From Epiperipatus broadwayi (taxonomy: Eukaryota > Onychophora > Udeonychophora > Euonychophora > Peripatidae), in contig JAQFVV010012490.1 of assembly GCA_028023455.1 (NCBI GenBank), positions 4,402,576 to 4,466,575 of the forward strand: DNA of 64,000 nt, given 5' to 3'. Each line of letters begins with the position of its first letter. Position 1 is the first letter of the stretch. Below are positions 10,376 to 21,880 of the stretch, piece after piece. The position numbers and the translations under genes were made by a program. Below the pieces are notes generated by a model. That model saw only the letters and a program-made list of their open reading frames with translations. It searched no databases and was not told the DNA's origin.

Positions 10376-13300
10376 TGTTTACTGTGATCAGAATAGATGA
10401 TGATGATGGTTTTCACCAACTAGATTCAGGGAGAAACAAGAGATCTTAAATTGTTTAGACAATTGAGACAAAAGCACAAAGACAAACGTCAGCCAAATTA
10501 AGTTTAAACAAATTCTAAAATTTTTATTAAGAGAAAATAAATTATGAAGTATAATTTATTTATGACACAATAAATAGGGTTAACTCAGGTGTGTACCAGA
10601 AATACTAAAGGCAAAGCTATGACAGACCGACTGATCTTCTAATAAATGAATTATAAAGGGAGGAAGCAAATTTTATTCAGCAGAGGATTCACCCAAACAT
10701 TGGTTTTTACTTTCCGATATTTAAACAATACGTTCTTGAAATAAATCAAAGAAACCAGTGCCGATGAGCTTTCGAGACCCAAAAATGGTCGGGCCCTGAA
10801 TGTCATTATGTCGGTAGGAGCTGCACCTATTATTACGTTTAAAATAAAGGTGGTTGATCTACCCCAAGAACAACCGAAAAATATGATTGAAAATGAAAGG
10901 AAAACAATTGACACTGGCGAATCCCAACCAAACGATTAGCAAATATTACTCTAAAAATAATAATTAAAGGTCTCAATAGGAGACAAATAAATCATTAGAA
11001 AACCAGTTATGTCTGCCCCAGCAATTAAAGAAAATAAATTACAAACAAATTCTGAGTACACGCTCTGATAAATTTAAAGCACGTAATAAATACAAAAATA
11101 AATCTATCGCAGAGTGCACGAGTCCGAAAATATTAAAAGTTTTAAATACTTTAGCAGAACGAGTCTCGCTCACCTGTAATTTAAAAAGGGATAAATATTA
11201 TCTTCCTGCTGACGACTTATAAAATTACAAAGAAAAACAATTCTAATTTTCGCTTTCAGAGATATAAGAAATGAAATCTCCACCTGCAGAAAATTAGACA
11301 ATGAAGTCGTCAGCCAAAAGATTTTTGGAGGTTTGCAAAAGCGCAAACACAGAGTTTAAAAATTAATTATTGAATAATAAAATAATTACAGGTAAGCATT
11401 TAAAATATACATGACTGCTAAAGCATTTATAAAAAGTGAGGCATAAAAATATAAAACCCATTCGTCACTCTCCAATAAACAAAAATTGAAAGCCACTTGG
11501 AATCTTAAAACTAAGATTCCAAAACCCTTACAAAAATACAAGAAAACACAATAAAGATTAAATATGAGTATAAATAGATTACTCAAGCTTATGAATACAG
11601 ATTTTTGATTAGTCTGAGTGGAGATTTAATGAGAATTAATTTACCCTGGGAAGAATAAAAAAGAAAATAGTTACCTTTCGGTAAAAACAACGTTCACGTA
11701 GAGTGCACATTATTATTCTAGTTCATTTCAAGTTCTTAGACAGCGGCAAGGTAGAGGCAGCGGGGTCTTGTTTATTTTAGGTGTTCATTGCAGGATTGAA
11801 GGAAAGCTGGCAAGCATGGGTCCGTCTTTTGAGTTAAACTAGCACGACATATTGTTGGTTATAAAAGGTATAGCAGTATATTTTGACATCACGGAGAAAG
11901 CCAAATTGTTTTAGTAACTGCAAATTTTGCTATTAAAGATTAAATGTTCAAACTGCTAATGGTACAAACGTTGAAGAGGTTAATCTAACTGAATATTGGA
12001 AATAAGAAGCTGAACAAATCACTTTGATGAAGTGCTGACTTAATCTCTCTAGGTTAGAATAGAATAGACTAACTCATGAAATTTTTGGTATTATTTATAG
12101 CTTCCTTGATTTCCCATGAAAACTAGCCTTGTTGTTCAATTTCTACGCCTAAGGCAGGGCAAATATTAATTTCCAGCTCAATCTAATCTAAGAATTCTAC
12201 CCAGGGATTATTGAAACGAAAACAACTACATAAAAATCAAATCTCCGCTTTTAGAATTAATTTACAATAATTAAAATAAAAGCAACAGGAATGTAATTAA
12301 CTAGCCAGCTTGTTTTTAATAATCAAATTGATTTAAAAACAAGCGGTATAAGAAAACTATTTCAAAATAAATCGATAAACATTAAAGTGATTCGTTTTAC
12401 ATTTAAATGCGTGTGTATTTTGATACACATATTCTTTTTAAATAATAATAAAAATTTAAGCATTAAATAAGATTTAACAAAAATTATGTTTAGTGAAAAT
12501 TAAAAACTTATTTTTTTTTGTGTGTGTGTGATAACACCATTGAATCAGATTTCAATCCGGTTCAATACTTTCAAGTAAAAAAAAAATTGTTTTTCTCCAG
12601 AAATAAAATCAGTAAAATATGACTGCTATTCTTATGTAACTCTTTTATTTTTTTGTATATTGTCATTTACAACTCTGCCTACCATCCGAGGTCCCTTATT
12701 TAAAAATGTCCAACTGTGTCGATTTGCCACATGAAACATCTGCCCTGACTGTGTCTATTTTATTACTATTCTGTATATATAACTCCTCACTTTACTTCTT
12801 TTTATTATACTCTTGATGTCAAACAAATTACTTACTGACTGTTGCATTTGTGCTTGTCACAAGATATTCTATACCTAAGAATAATAAGAATTTTACAGCT
12901 AGACGCAGCTTTTCTCTGACATCTGAAACAACTAAAATCCATTTAATATTAATTAAATTTTACATTGATACAAACATTTTGATATATATATATATATTAA
13001 AGTATGAGCAAAAATATACATTGATCTTATTTACATTATTTTTGCCTCACAAAGTACACATTTGTTATTTATGATCACCCTTTATAATCATGGTTTGATT
13101 TAATTACTCTAGTATGATATAGATGTATATGCTTGTTGACAAAATTTATTTGATAGAAGGGCACCAGCCAACAAGGTAAAAGCCATACCAACTTTTATTA
13201 TTATTACTAAATAATGATACAAGCATATACATTAATAAGGTTTTTGTTGGAGAAAGTTTAAACTAATTAACATTTATTTTATACTGACTTTCACTTATCT

Positions 13301-13430
13301 TGATGAATTCATTTCTCATATTGATTATTCAACTCCAAGAAATTTTACAAAATTATGCATGCTTAAAGAAATACTATATTTGTCATGATTTGAAATCTTT
13401 AATATTAGCTAGGTCTAAAAAGATCAAGTA
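10376..13430. other. AT-rich sequence, no gene recognised
   Basis: Three kilobases follow the LINE without a recognisable coding block. An 87-codon minus-strand frame (10651-10914) and shorter frames show no family motif. A (TA)n run lies at 12978-12996. Short pyrimidine tracts followed by AG and purine-GT pairs occur, but they do not bound any convincing exon. Confidence 0.45.
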
Positions 13431-13433
13431 ATG

Positions 13434-13610
13434 AGGGATGCATGACCTGGAATTGAAACCAGCTACCATTTTGGTCATGATAAAACTAATTTTGGACAGC
13501 CAAAGTACGATTAGCAAATAAAAATCCATGATAACCCCAGCTCTGAATGATTAACTTGGAATCGAAACAAATTACCATTTTGGCCACAACAACGAAGCAA
13601 GTTATACAAT
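13434..13610 (-). repeat. Two tRNA-like short fragments (possible SINE pieces)
   Basis: Near 13441-13485 and again near 13556-13590 the plus strand reads 'ggaattgaaaccagctaccattt' with variation. In reverse complement this is a GGTTTCAATTCC-type T-arm/box B. The two pieces are about 115 bp apart and share 'ttaccattttgg'. The pattern suits tRNA-derived SINE debris. I could not define an A box or a tail, so this is tentative. Confidence 0.35.
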
Positions 13611-13983
13611 TATCACACAATTTTTGACAGAACAAATGTATGGAAACCAAAAACTGCTCAAAACATTTACATAAAAAATGGGTTTTACCAAACTATAAAT
13701 AAATGCATAAAATATACACCCATATATATGAATATGTACATTATTAAATAACCATATATATAAGTACATATACACACACAAATAGATATACATATATAAA
13801 TATTTTATCATGTACATGACTTCACTGACTAAGAATGTCGTTATATTGCAGACCGCATACTCTTATTCTTTCAGGCTAGTAGGCAATTGTTACAAATATA
13901 ATGTAATAAAAATGTGATTGAATACATATACCCATTCTTCCAGGTTACTAAACAATCCAAAACTAACAATTCTAAAAAGTCTT

Positions 13984-14155
13984 CACCTAACAGTTACTCT
14001 AAAGGTCTTCACCTAACGGTTACTCAATTTAATTGATTCTATAACATATATTCTGGCTGAAAAGAAAAACACCTAATGGTTACTCTAAGGGTCTTCACCT
14101 AACGGTTACTCAATTTAATTGATTCTATAACATATATTCTGGCTGAAAAGAAAAA
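13984..14155 (+). repeat. 86-bp tandem duplication
   Basis: The unit starting 'cacctaacagttactct' at 13984 is repeated from 14070 with few changes. Each unit also contains an internal imperfect repeat of 'cttcacctaacggttact' spaced about 27 bp apart. It is noncoding, with no obvious function. Confidence 0.9.
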
Positions 14156-14159
14156 CTTA

Positions 14160-14810
14160 ATGTGGTTGACATTTATATTTACTATTAAAACACTTTTTAT
14201 ATATGTTTATATTAAAAAAAATACACACGCATATCTAATTGTTCTCAACTTGAAAGGTAACTTTGTTATTTCAAAAAGCAGACTTATAACTGAATTTCTA
14301 TTCTTTTACTTATATATATATATATACGATTTTTATGAGGAAAAGGAAATGGAAAATATTAGTGAGAAAAAAAATTTCGCATCTATTCACTACAAGAAAA
14401 ATGTAGAAAGAGGGGGGGGAATCTACTTGCTGACACTGTTGTATGACACATTTTCGTTTGAAACATTTACCTTGTTATATTACTAACTAAGATCTAAAAA
14501 AAAATTATACTAAAACTGGATAAAAAAAATCGAATACATATTTGTAACTTTTACAATAAGATCTCCATTAGATGTACACCATCTTTAGACTATTCTAAAT
14601 GCTAATTTGGCCCCACTGAAACCAACTCACAAAAAATATACCAATTGCGAATGTTTAAATACTTTTAATCAAAAAATATTGTAAAAAAAAAATTTTAAGG
14701 GTGGGTGGGTGGGTATTTATTTGAAACTTCTGCCCACATCAAGGCTATATACTTTAGCAGAAAAAATAAGATGAAAGACAAGAGAAAAAAAACATAACAA
14801 CCAGGAAAAA
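14160..14810. other. AT-rich sequence with homopolymer runs
   Basis: Nothing gene-like apart from a chance 108-codon frame of low complexity. It contains a G-rich patch 'gggtgggtgggtggg' at 14699-14713 and a (TA)n tract near 14312-14326. Confidence 0.4.
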
Positions 14811-14811
14811 A

Positions 14812-15410
14812 AATTTGCATATACTCTAACATATTTTATTCTCTTTATATATTTATCTACAAACACAATAAATCTTTAAGGTGATAAATCTCTTTTGAAA
14901 GATTTACCCACAATGGCAACTAAACTCGGTCAAGGAAACAAAATTTTATACCCATATTAAATTCTTTAATTTGGATGCACTAAAAATACTCGATAAATCT
15001 ACCTGGGTGGATCATTTATTGAAAAATTCAATCCACGTTAGAGATTAAAACTTGTGAGAAAAAAAATTTATACATATCCTGACATATCTTTTTTTTTATA
15101 TATATATATTCTACAAACAAACTCTCAGTGTGTTAATTTTTTCTTTCAAAAATAAAATTCATTTCATGTTGGCGACAAAACTCGGGGAAAAAAAATTATA
15201 CATATATTGACACATCTTTCTTTTTATATATATATTATATGTGGCTACAAACTCTCAGGGTGTTAATTTTTTTTAAAAAAAGAAATTCATCCAACATTGG
15301 GACAAAACTCAGGTAAAAAAATACATATATTTACACATCTCAATTTTCCTTCTCTTTTCTTTTTCCAAAAAATGAGATTTGTCCCATGTTGGCGCCAAAG
15401 CTCGGGAAAA
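14812..15410. repeat. Irregular tandem array with a 'ggcgacaaaactcgg' core
   Basis: Four diverged units each carry poly-A, 'acatatnntgacatatct', a T-rich/(TA)n stretch, 'ctacaaac..actctcag' and a core near 'ttggcgacaaaactcgg'. The cores lie close to 14913, 15169, 15295 and 15389. The spacing is uneven (about 255, 125 and 95 bp). The core resembles, perhaps by chance, the TTGGCGCC-type start of retroelement primer-binding sites. The array abuts the left end of R1 copy 2. Confidence 0.65.
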
Positions 15411-15420
15411 AAAATTACTG

Positions 15421-17578
15421 TGTCAGTCAAATGTGTATGCTGGTTTAACCCAGTTCGAAATCTAGATGAAAGTACATCAAGACCAACCATACATGAAATA
15501 TAAAAATCAAGAATACTATGGCCTCTGCCCTATTCATCTATTTTCGAGTCTAACAACGAACCAACATCCGAGACACACAAATTATTTTCTCCACCAGGCC
15601 CACTAGCATCGAGGGAGAAACAATCTACTAGAACTACCTTAAGTGCCCAAAATTAGTGTAATGTGCCAATATATCAAAATATGAATAAAATACTTGTGCT
15701 ATGCTTGTATCATCGGAAATTAACCTAATTAATCAAATGTAAGGTTGAAGGAAAACAACAACAAAAAGACAATTCTTTTACTTTAAAGAAAAATATACTT
15801 TAATCAATGATATAAAAAAAATTAAGGCTCTAAATCTCTGCTATTCCCCAAGCAACACCTAATCAATGATTTTATAAATGAGGCGATCTAACTTAAATAT
15901 GATTTTTCAGTATGTATATTGATTTTCCAATTTAATTTATTTTAACAGCTCATATCCTCTTGATGAAGCAAGGTTAAATAAAATATATGACAAAGTATTT
16001 AATTACTGCTTTGTGCTGTGTGTATAATTTAAAATGTTTGATGATTTTCTTTTTATTACATAACACTTATCCTTAAGAATATATAAGAACAAAAATACGC
16101 TTTATCGAGGAGATCGAATTGGCAAAAACAAAAAGAAAACCTGAACTAACACTAAGTCATAAATAGTAATTTATAAATTGGAAATATTTTTAATAAAAAA
16201 AATAATCCCACCGCATAAAGAAGCTAAAATAAATATGTCATTCTTATTTGATATTATAAAAAATGAGAAATAGCGAAGGAGAGCATTTAGTTATAAAGGA
16301 TGATCAATTTAAATAAAATAAATATATTAGAATTAGAATAATACATAATAAAAAGATAATGAGTTAAATGTGAACAACAAAGAAAGGTATAATTTTGAAA
16401 ACAAGAAAAGTAAAAGTTCATGAGATGATGAAATGTTACCGGCACAGGATTTTAGTCTTTGTTTAATTCTCACAATGGCCTGATTTGACTGACGTTCATA
16501 GATTCATTTGTCCAGACAAGCTGCTTATTATTTGAAGGATTGGTACATAGGGCATACAGACAATTCACAGTTTGGTTCCATTTTATAAAATCGACACTTT
16601 TACAGCATTTGATGGATCAGGGCCTTGACAGCAGGCAAAGCTGATGGGCTTAGTCACCGTACATGGTCACCTCCACAAGGTTAAAATAATTTTTTGACAT
16701 TTCTCATTCTGAAATCAAACTAATTCTTGGCAAGAATCTCCACTAGAACTTGGAATCGATCTCAACAATAATTCTCAGCAAACCTTAGAACAGAGAAATC
16801 ATAATCATCAGCTGAAACAGAAAATCGTCAGACATAGTAGCAGCAGAAGTAGCAGAAGTAAGTAATCATAATCTAATCATCTCTAGTCACCCAAAGTAGC
16901 AGTAGTAGAAGTAGCTTATTCTTTCCAATCCTCTAGTTTTTTGTTCTACCCCACCTTTTATACATTTACAGCCAACTTTTTTCCTATTGTTTTTCATATG
17001 ATTTCATATCTTGATAAACTCCCACACTCTTTTGTTTCAAATGAACTTTTTTTTAATAAAAATAAAATTTAAGGTTTTTTTTATCTAATTGTGATTTAAT
17101 TTCGTAATTTTTTTATGAAAGAGGCCATATTTAATTGTCCTGAATGAAACTTTAATTTAAAATGTAATTAATTTAGGAATGTTGGCAGGCTTATCTTAAA
17201 ATAAATCATAGGACATATTTTTAAATAGAATCAGTCAAACTATATTATTTTTCTTGTAACAAAATAAAATTTTAATTTCAACAGAATCCTGCATTAATTA
17301 TATATATATGCTTGCAGTACGTATATGCTTCTTTAATAAATTATGAAAAACAAATTTTTATGAACAATTTATATTTTGATTAGATTTATATTAAATGAAT
17401 CATTTCAATGTAAATAGCTAATTTTATGATTGATAAAAAGATGAAACGAAACACTATATTTTCTATTTAATGCAAAACTCTGTTGATACTTGAATATAAA
17501 CCTAACCCAGGTTTGCAATACCGGTTAATTTATATAAGGCTGTGAAGCATGGATCTGACTTCCGGATCCATTGCTTCA
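15421..17578 (+). mobile_element. R1 repeat family, copy 2 (full length, 2158 bp)
   Basis: It starts TGTCAGTC and ends TTGCTTCA, so both ends obey the TG...CA rule. It aligns with copy 3 (21881-24018) end to end, including 'ggcctctgccctatt' near the left end and 'gtgaagcatggatc' near the right. No matching target duplication is visible: left flank 'actg', right flank 'atat'. A deletion or recombination may therefore have involved one edge. On its right it abuts, in mid-domain, the integrase remains of G1. There is no coding capacity. The features fit a solo LTR or another non-autonomous element. Confidence 0.85.
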
Positions 17579-17864
17579 ATATGGATTTATTGTCATGAGT
17601 TGTCTGTTTTTGGCCATGTTTTAAAAGTCGATGGGGGTGCCTTAGTGCACTGCTGACAGTTTTCACATTTCTTTATATATATTTCTATATCTACATTGAT
17701 GTTTGGCCACCATATGACACTATGGGGTAGGGCTTTTGCCCCCACAAGTCTGGATGTCCTTAATGAAGCAAGTTTAGTATTTGTTGTCTCCTGACCACAG
17801 GTATCAGCACTTGGTCGCTCATCAAAATGTATCCTTTACATACCGATAGCTGTTCATGGGCATT
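17579..17864 (-). pseudogene. G1 integrase N-terminal H2C2 domain, truncated
   Basis: Minus-strand frames contain 'ILNLLH.GHPD', then 'VIWWPNINVDIE' and 'KKCENCQQC'. This is the His-His-Cys-Cys zinc-binding pattern preceding a retroviral-type integrase core. A stop and at least one frameshift occur. The sequence stops at 17578 where R1 copy 2 begins, so the DDE core is absent. Confidence 0.75.
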
Positions 17865-19335
17865 TCATAATTGTCTGTGGAGAAAACTTGGATGTTTGTT
17901 TGGCCATCCTCCTATCTTATTTATTATCCACTGGTAGCCATCATTGTCTACTGTCCATCGAGCTACAATTTTGCTATTTAAGTTTTGCTTCTGAAGTACA
18001 TCTTTATAATCTATTTCTTTTTCTAATACTGGTGCTTCACCAAGATCGGGCATGCATGATAATGCTTCTGCATGCTCAATTTGTTTTTTTTTTGTATTCC
18101 AGACTATAATCATAGCCCTGAGAATGTTAAGCCAATGTAACACTCGTGGCCTTAAGTGATCAGGTGTATGCTTATTTTTGAATACTGCCAGCAGTGGTTT
18201 GTGATGAGTTACAATAATAAATTTCCTCGCATACAGACATTGGTGGAATTTTTTTACTCTGGACAAAATTATGAGCGCTTCCTTGTCCAACTGGCTATAG
18301 TTTTTTGCCTTGGACAGTGTGCATGAAGCAAATGCTATGGGTTACTCTTCCAACTGTGCTGGGTGACTTAGTACTGCCCCAATTCCAAATTCAGATGCGT
18401 CCGTGGGCAATATACTTTCCAGATCACTGTTATAATGTACTAATAATTTCTCTGAAGTAAGCAGTGCTTTAGTGTGAATAAATGCCATTTCTTGCTCGTC
18501 CCATTTCCATTTCTGGTTTTTCCTCAGCAGATTATAGAAAGGAGTGGCCACATGGGTTTTTTCTTTTAAAAAGGTTTCACAAAAATTCACCAAGCCCAGG
18601 AACGCTTGTACTTGCTTCATGTTTGTGAATCTTGGTGCTTCTGCTATTGATTTAGCATTTTCGCGGGAAGGTTATGTGCCACTTTTCGATATAATGTGGC
18701 CCAGGAATTTAATTTCTTTAGTTTTCCAAATGCATTTTTCAGTATTCAGCTTTGCTCCAAATTCATTTAACCATTCATATATCTTATCTATTAGGCTTCT
18801 AAGTTCTTTGTCTGTTGTCACTGTTTTGAGGATGTCATCAAAATATGGTATGACATCATCCAATCAGTTGAGGAGGGTTTCGATTTTCGACTGAAATATG
18901 GTAGGGGCTGACATTGTACCAAATGGTAGTTTTTTACATATGTATTGCTCAAGATCCATTGTAATTGTCAGTATTCTAGACATTTCCTCTGTAACTGGCA
19001 TTTGATGGAATGCAGCATTAAGGTCTAACTTTGCAAAGAAATTAGATTTTTGCAATGATGCAATAACTTCTCTAGCATTTGGTACAGGGTATGTGCTCTT
19101 GTTTAATGCTTTATTTACAATTACCCTGTAATCTCCACACAAGCATATCTGACCTTTAGATTTAGTTGTGATGATGACTGGGGTGGCCCAATCTGACTTT
19201 TGCATGCATTCCAATATCCCTTTCTTAATGAGGTCATCAATTTTTTTGGTTATCATCTGAAATCTGGGCACGGTGACTTGGGGTGTTGATGCTATATAAA
19301 AATCAATCAAATGTAACGTTACTGGGCCACTGCAC
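17865..19335 (-). pseudogene. G1 reverse transcriptase and RNase H
   Basis: RT begins near 19335 on the minus strand. 'KKGILECMQKSDWATPV' leads to 'CLCGDYRVIVNKAL', 'FFAKLDLNAAFHQM' (first catalytic Asp), 'LPFGTMSAPTIFQ' and 'IPYFDDILKTV' (the FDD pair, about 18845-18835). 'EIKFLGHIIS' follows. RNase H continues with 'LPTDASEFGIGAVLS' (about 18400) and 'IIVTHHKPLLAVF', where TDHKPL is usual, so one acidic residue appears changed to His. Stops near 18862, 18640 and 18320 break the frame. The catalytic RT Asp residues are retained although the gene is dead. Confidence 0.88.
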
Positions 19336-19339
19336 CTTT

Positions 19340-21060
19340 TTTTTTAATAGAACATGTTTTTTTTGATTAAACAAATTTTTTATTTCATTTACAACATGAT
19401 TTCTTTTTTATTAAACAAATTTTTATATTCATTTTTGTTTTTGTTTTTTTTTTAACCTGATATTTTTCTTTATCCAACAAATTTTGGTAATTTAATTAAA
19501 ACTTTGGACTGTTTCATGACGAAAAAACTTGTTTTAACCACGACGAAAATATATAATGGGATAATTATTTGGGACTTGTTTCGACATTGTTCTACCTTTT
19601 TTTTTTTGGTTGATTAAATTGTTTTTCTTCTTATTAAATCAAAACTAACTTTTGTGTTGTTGGGGTTTAAAAATTGTTTTGAAATCCCTATCCCCACCTT
19701 CGGATCAATAATTGTAACATAAAGTCAATAATTTTACTTTTTTTAAACAACTTGTTTTCACTTTTTACTTTTATTTATATTACATTTGAATTAGCCTTTT
19801 TTTCTTCCACAATAAACAGCTTTTTGGGGGGCTTTCGTACTGTTATTCTTAACAAAAAGTCAACAAAGATAGTCATTTATTTGAGCCCCACTTGTTTTAA
19901 CCCTGATGAAAAAATATAATGCAATTATTTGGGTATTATTTCGAATTTATTCAACCTTTTTTTTTTGGCTTGACCAAATTGTTTTTCTTCTTATTAAATA
20001 AAACGTAACTTTTGTTTTTTTGGGGATAAAAAATTGTTTTAAAACCCCCACCCCCACACTCGGAAAAAGAATTGTAACAAATGTTAATAATTTACTCTTT
20101 TTTTTCAACAACTTTTTCTCACTTTTTACTTTGATTTATATTTCGTTTGAATTACCTTTTTTTTTTTGGCCTTCTACAATAACTGTTTTTTTTTGGAGGG
20201 GGGATTTCGTACTTTGTTATTATTAACAAAAAGTCTACAAAAACAGTCACTTATTTTAACCCCGCTGCAAAAAATATAATCCAAATACTTGTCAATTTCT
20301 AATGAAATGGGAAAAAAAAGACAGACTTTGGACTTTTAAAAATTATTTATTATTTTAGTGCTGTAATAAAAAGTGGACATTATGTGCCTGAAAAAAGGTC
20401 ACAATCTCACACACTTTTTGTACTCAGCAATTCTGAAGAAAAGTTTAAAAATTGCACGTTCTTCTCAGACCTTTTAATGGTCTCGTATATTTTCCACTCT
20501 GAAACATGACTTAGCGTGTGAGCTTTGTCGAAGCATGTTCGAACATACACTTTGCCAATTTTTTACATATTAACATTTTTTAGGGAAGGTGGGGACCATA
20601 TGACAGTTAATAGTAATTAACAACATTATTTAAATAGAAATGACATTACTCTATTACAGAGATTTGAAAAGTTGTACCAACATGAAATTCAAACACCCTT
20701 AAGCGATACGGTAATCAGCTATGAATAGAACAAATATGCATAAATAGTTTCGAAGCACAAAATGGGCTATAATATTTTTGTGCAATGTCATGTAAAGCGG
20801 CCTCCCATAATGGTTTAATACAATATTAAATGTTGTATTAGCCGTAAGGCTAGCCATAGAAATGGCATTTTTATGTGTTTTGTACACATAAACAATGCCC
20901 CAAGTGGCCATACCTGGATTTCAGATGATTACCATTTTTTTTTCTACTTTTACTTTTGGCCAAACTGTATCTTTCTAGGTTTGCAAATTATGGGTAGCAC
21001 TGATATGGTCATTTGTAATGATTCTGGCGCAGTTGTAATAATTTCAGCTTCCCATTAAAT
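19340..21060. mobile_element. Insertion between G1 protease and RT, T-rich, of unknown class
   Basis: About 1.7 kb separates the protease frame (ends near 21073) from the RT frame (starts near 19335), where a gypsy element normally has a short linker. No retroelement motif occurs in it. It holds T-runs, a three-unit tandem array (19528-20285) and, on the right, about 700 bp without tandem structure. I saw neither terminal inverted repeats nor a target duplication, so the exact borders and nature are uncertain. Replacement of part of the linker by deletion is possible. Confidence 0.5.
19528..20285 (+). repeat. T-rich tandem array, unit about 360 bp, 2.1 copies
   Basis: Units start with 'cttgttttaacc' at 19528, 19891 and ('cttattttaacc') 20250. 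They share 'aaaatataatg', 'ttggttgattaaattgttt', 'ccc.a.cccc.cc.tcgga' and 'tttcgtact..ttatt'. The periods are 363 and 359 bp. Divergence between units is noticeable, so the array is old. It is noncoding. Confidence 0.85.
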
Positions 21061-21072
21061 AAATTTGAACAT

Positions 21073-21384
21073 TTATTTTTCATTTTTTTTCCAACTCGAC
21101 ATTTTGTACGAATTTAATCTAATCCCTAATTTGATAAACCACTTATGACCAATCAGTGGACTTATCGTAGTGTGTAATATGTACAATGGTAAATTGACAA
21201 TTTTACCCTCTACTCTGTTTACTGGAGCTTTAACCATGCCCTTTATTTTAAAAGCATTTCCATTTATGTCTAATGCTTTCATGCCAGTTTTTATTATTTT
21301 GGGTTTTTGCTTACAATTTTCTGTAATGGTCTGCCAATCGCATAGTGAAATCAGGGTTATACTGCTCCCATTATCCACTTCCAT
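21073..21384 (-). pseudogene. G1 aspartic protease region
   Basis: The frame opens 'MEVDNGSSITLIS', closely matching the retropepsin active-site context in which Asp-Thr-Gly-Ser/Ala is followed by a hydrophobic strand. Here the Thr is Asn, which would be expected to impair the enzyme. The second conserved block, 'ISPLIGHKWFIKLGI', matches the usual I-L-G-x-x-W/D flap-side motif. It sits just downstream of the zinc knuckles, as expected for a gag-pol junction. Confidence 0.75.
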
Positions 21385-21451
21385 GTCTATAGGGCGATCA
21401 TATATCTAACTTTTATAATTTTATTATTAAAATTGGTTGTTGTATTGTTGA

Positions 21452-21880
21452 TCATTGTAAACAGTTTTTCTTTTTTCTGCAATTTACAATTAGGACTGTT
21501 TTTTGTGTGCATGGTTTAATTTTTTCTTTCCAACACGTTTTGTCTATGCCCCTTCTTATTACATAATTTACATTGTTTGTGTCTAAAATAGCAATTTGTA
21601 GCTTTATGTCCTTTTTCCCACAACAAAAACAGATAGCAGGGTTTGTACTATTATTGGTTTTTTTCCTTGCTATTGCCGTTACTTTCACTATTTTCTGTGG
21701 ATTTCTGTTTCACTGTTTTGAAAGTTTTGTAAACTTCGGTCTGCTTATTTCTCCTGTTATTGAATTCTGCATATTTTTTGGACTGTTCCAAGATGAGCTT
21801 GTAGGCTTTGCTGCATTTGATTGCCTCCTTATAATCAAGATTCATTACTGACAGTAGCTGTTGATATAAGATGTTACTGT
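21452..21880 (-). pseudogene. G1 gag C-terminal part with two zinc knuckles
   Basis: The frame from 21880 contains 'NLDYKEAIKCSKAYKLIL', the helical end of a gag capsid, then a Lys/Asn/Ser-rich linker. Near 21630 'CFCCGKK' starts a first CX2CX4HX4C knuckle. A single-base shift moves the remaining His and Cys to the next frame, which also holds a second knuckle, 'CKLCNKKGH'. The upstream half of gag continues at 24019, on the far side of R1 copy 3. Confidence 0.8.

Noticed and set aside
10651-10914. 87-codon minus-strand frame as a possible host gene
   Set aside because: It has no recognisable domain, no supporting splice structure and no composition contrast. Frames of this length are expected by chance in several kilobases.
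13602-13817. 71-codon Tyr/Ile-rich minus frame
   Set aside because: It is the translation of a (TA)- and (TACA)-rich low-complexity tract.
15421-17578. R1 as a TIR DNA transposon
   Set aside because: The two ends (TGTGCCGGTC and the reversed TGAAGCAATG) share no inverted repeat beyond the TG dinucleotide, and the duplication length does not suggest a specific DNA transposon class.
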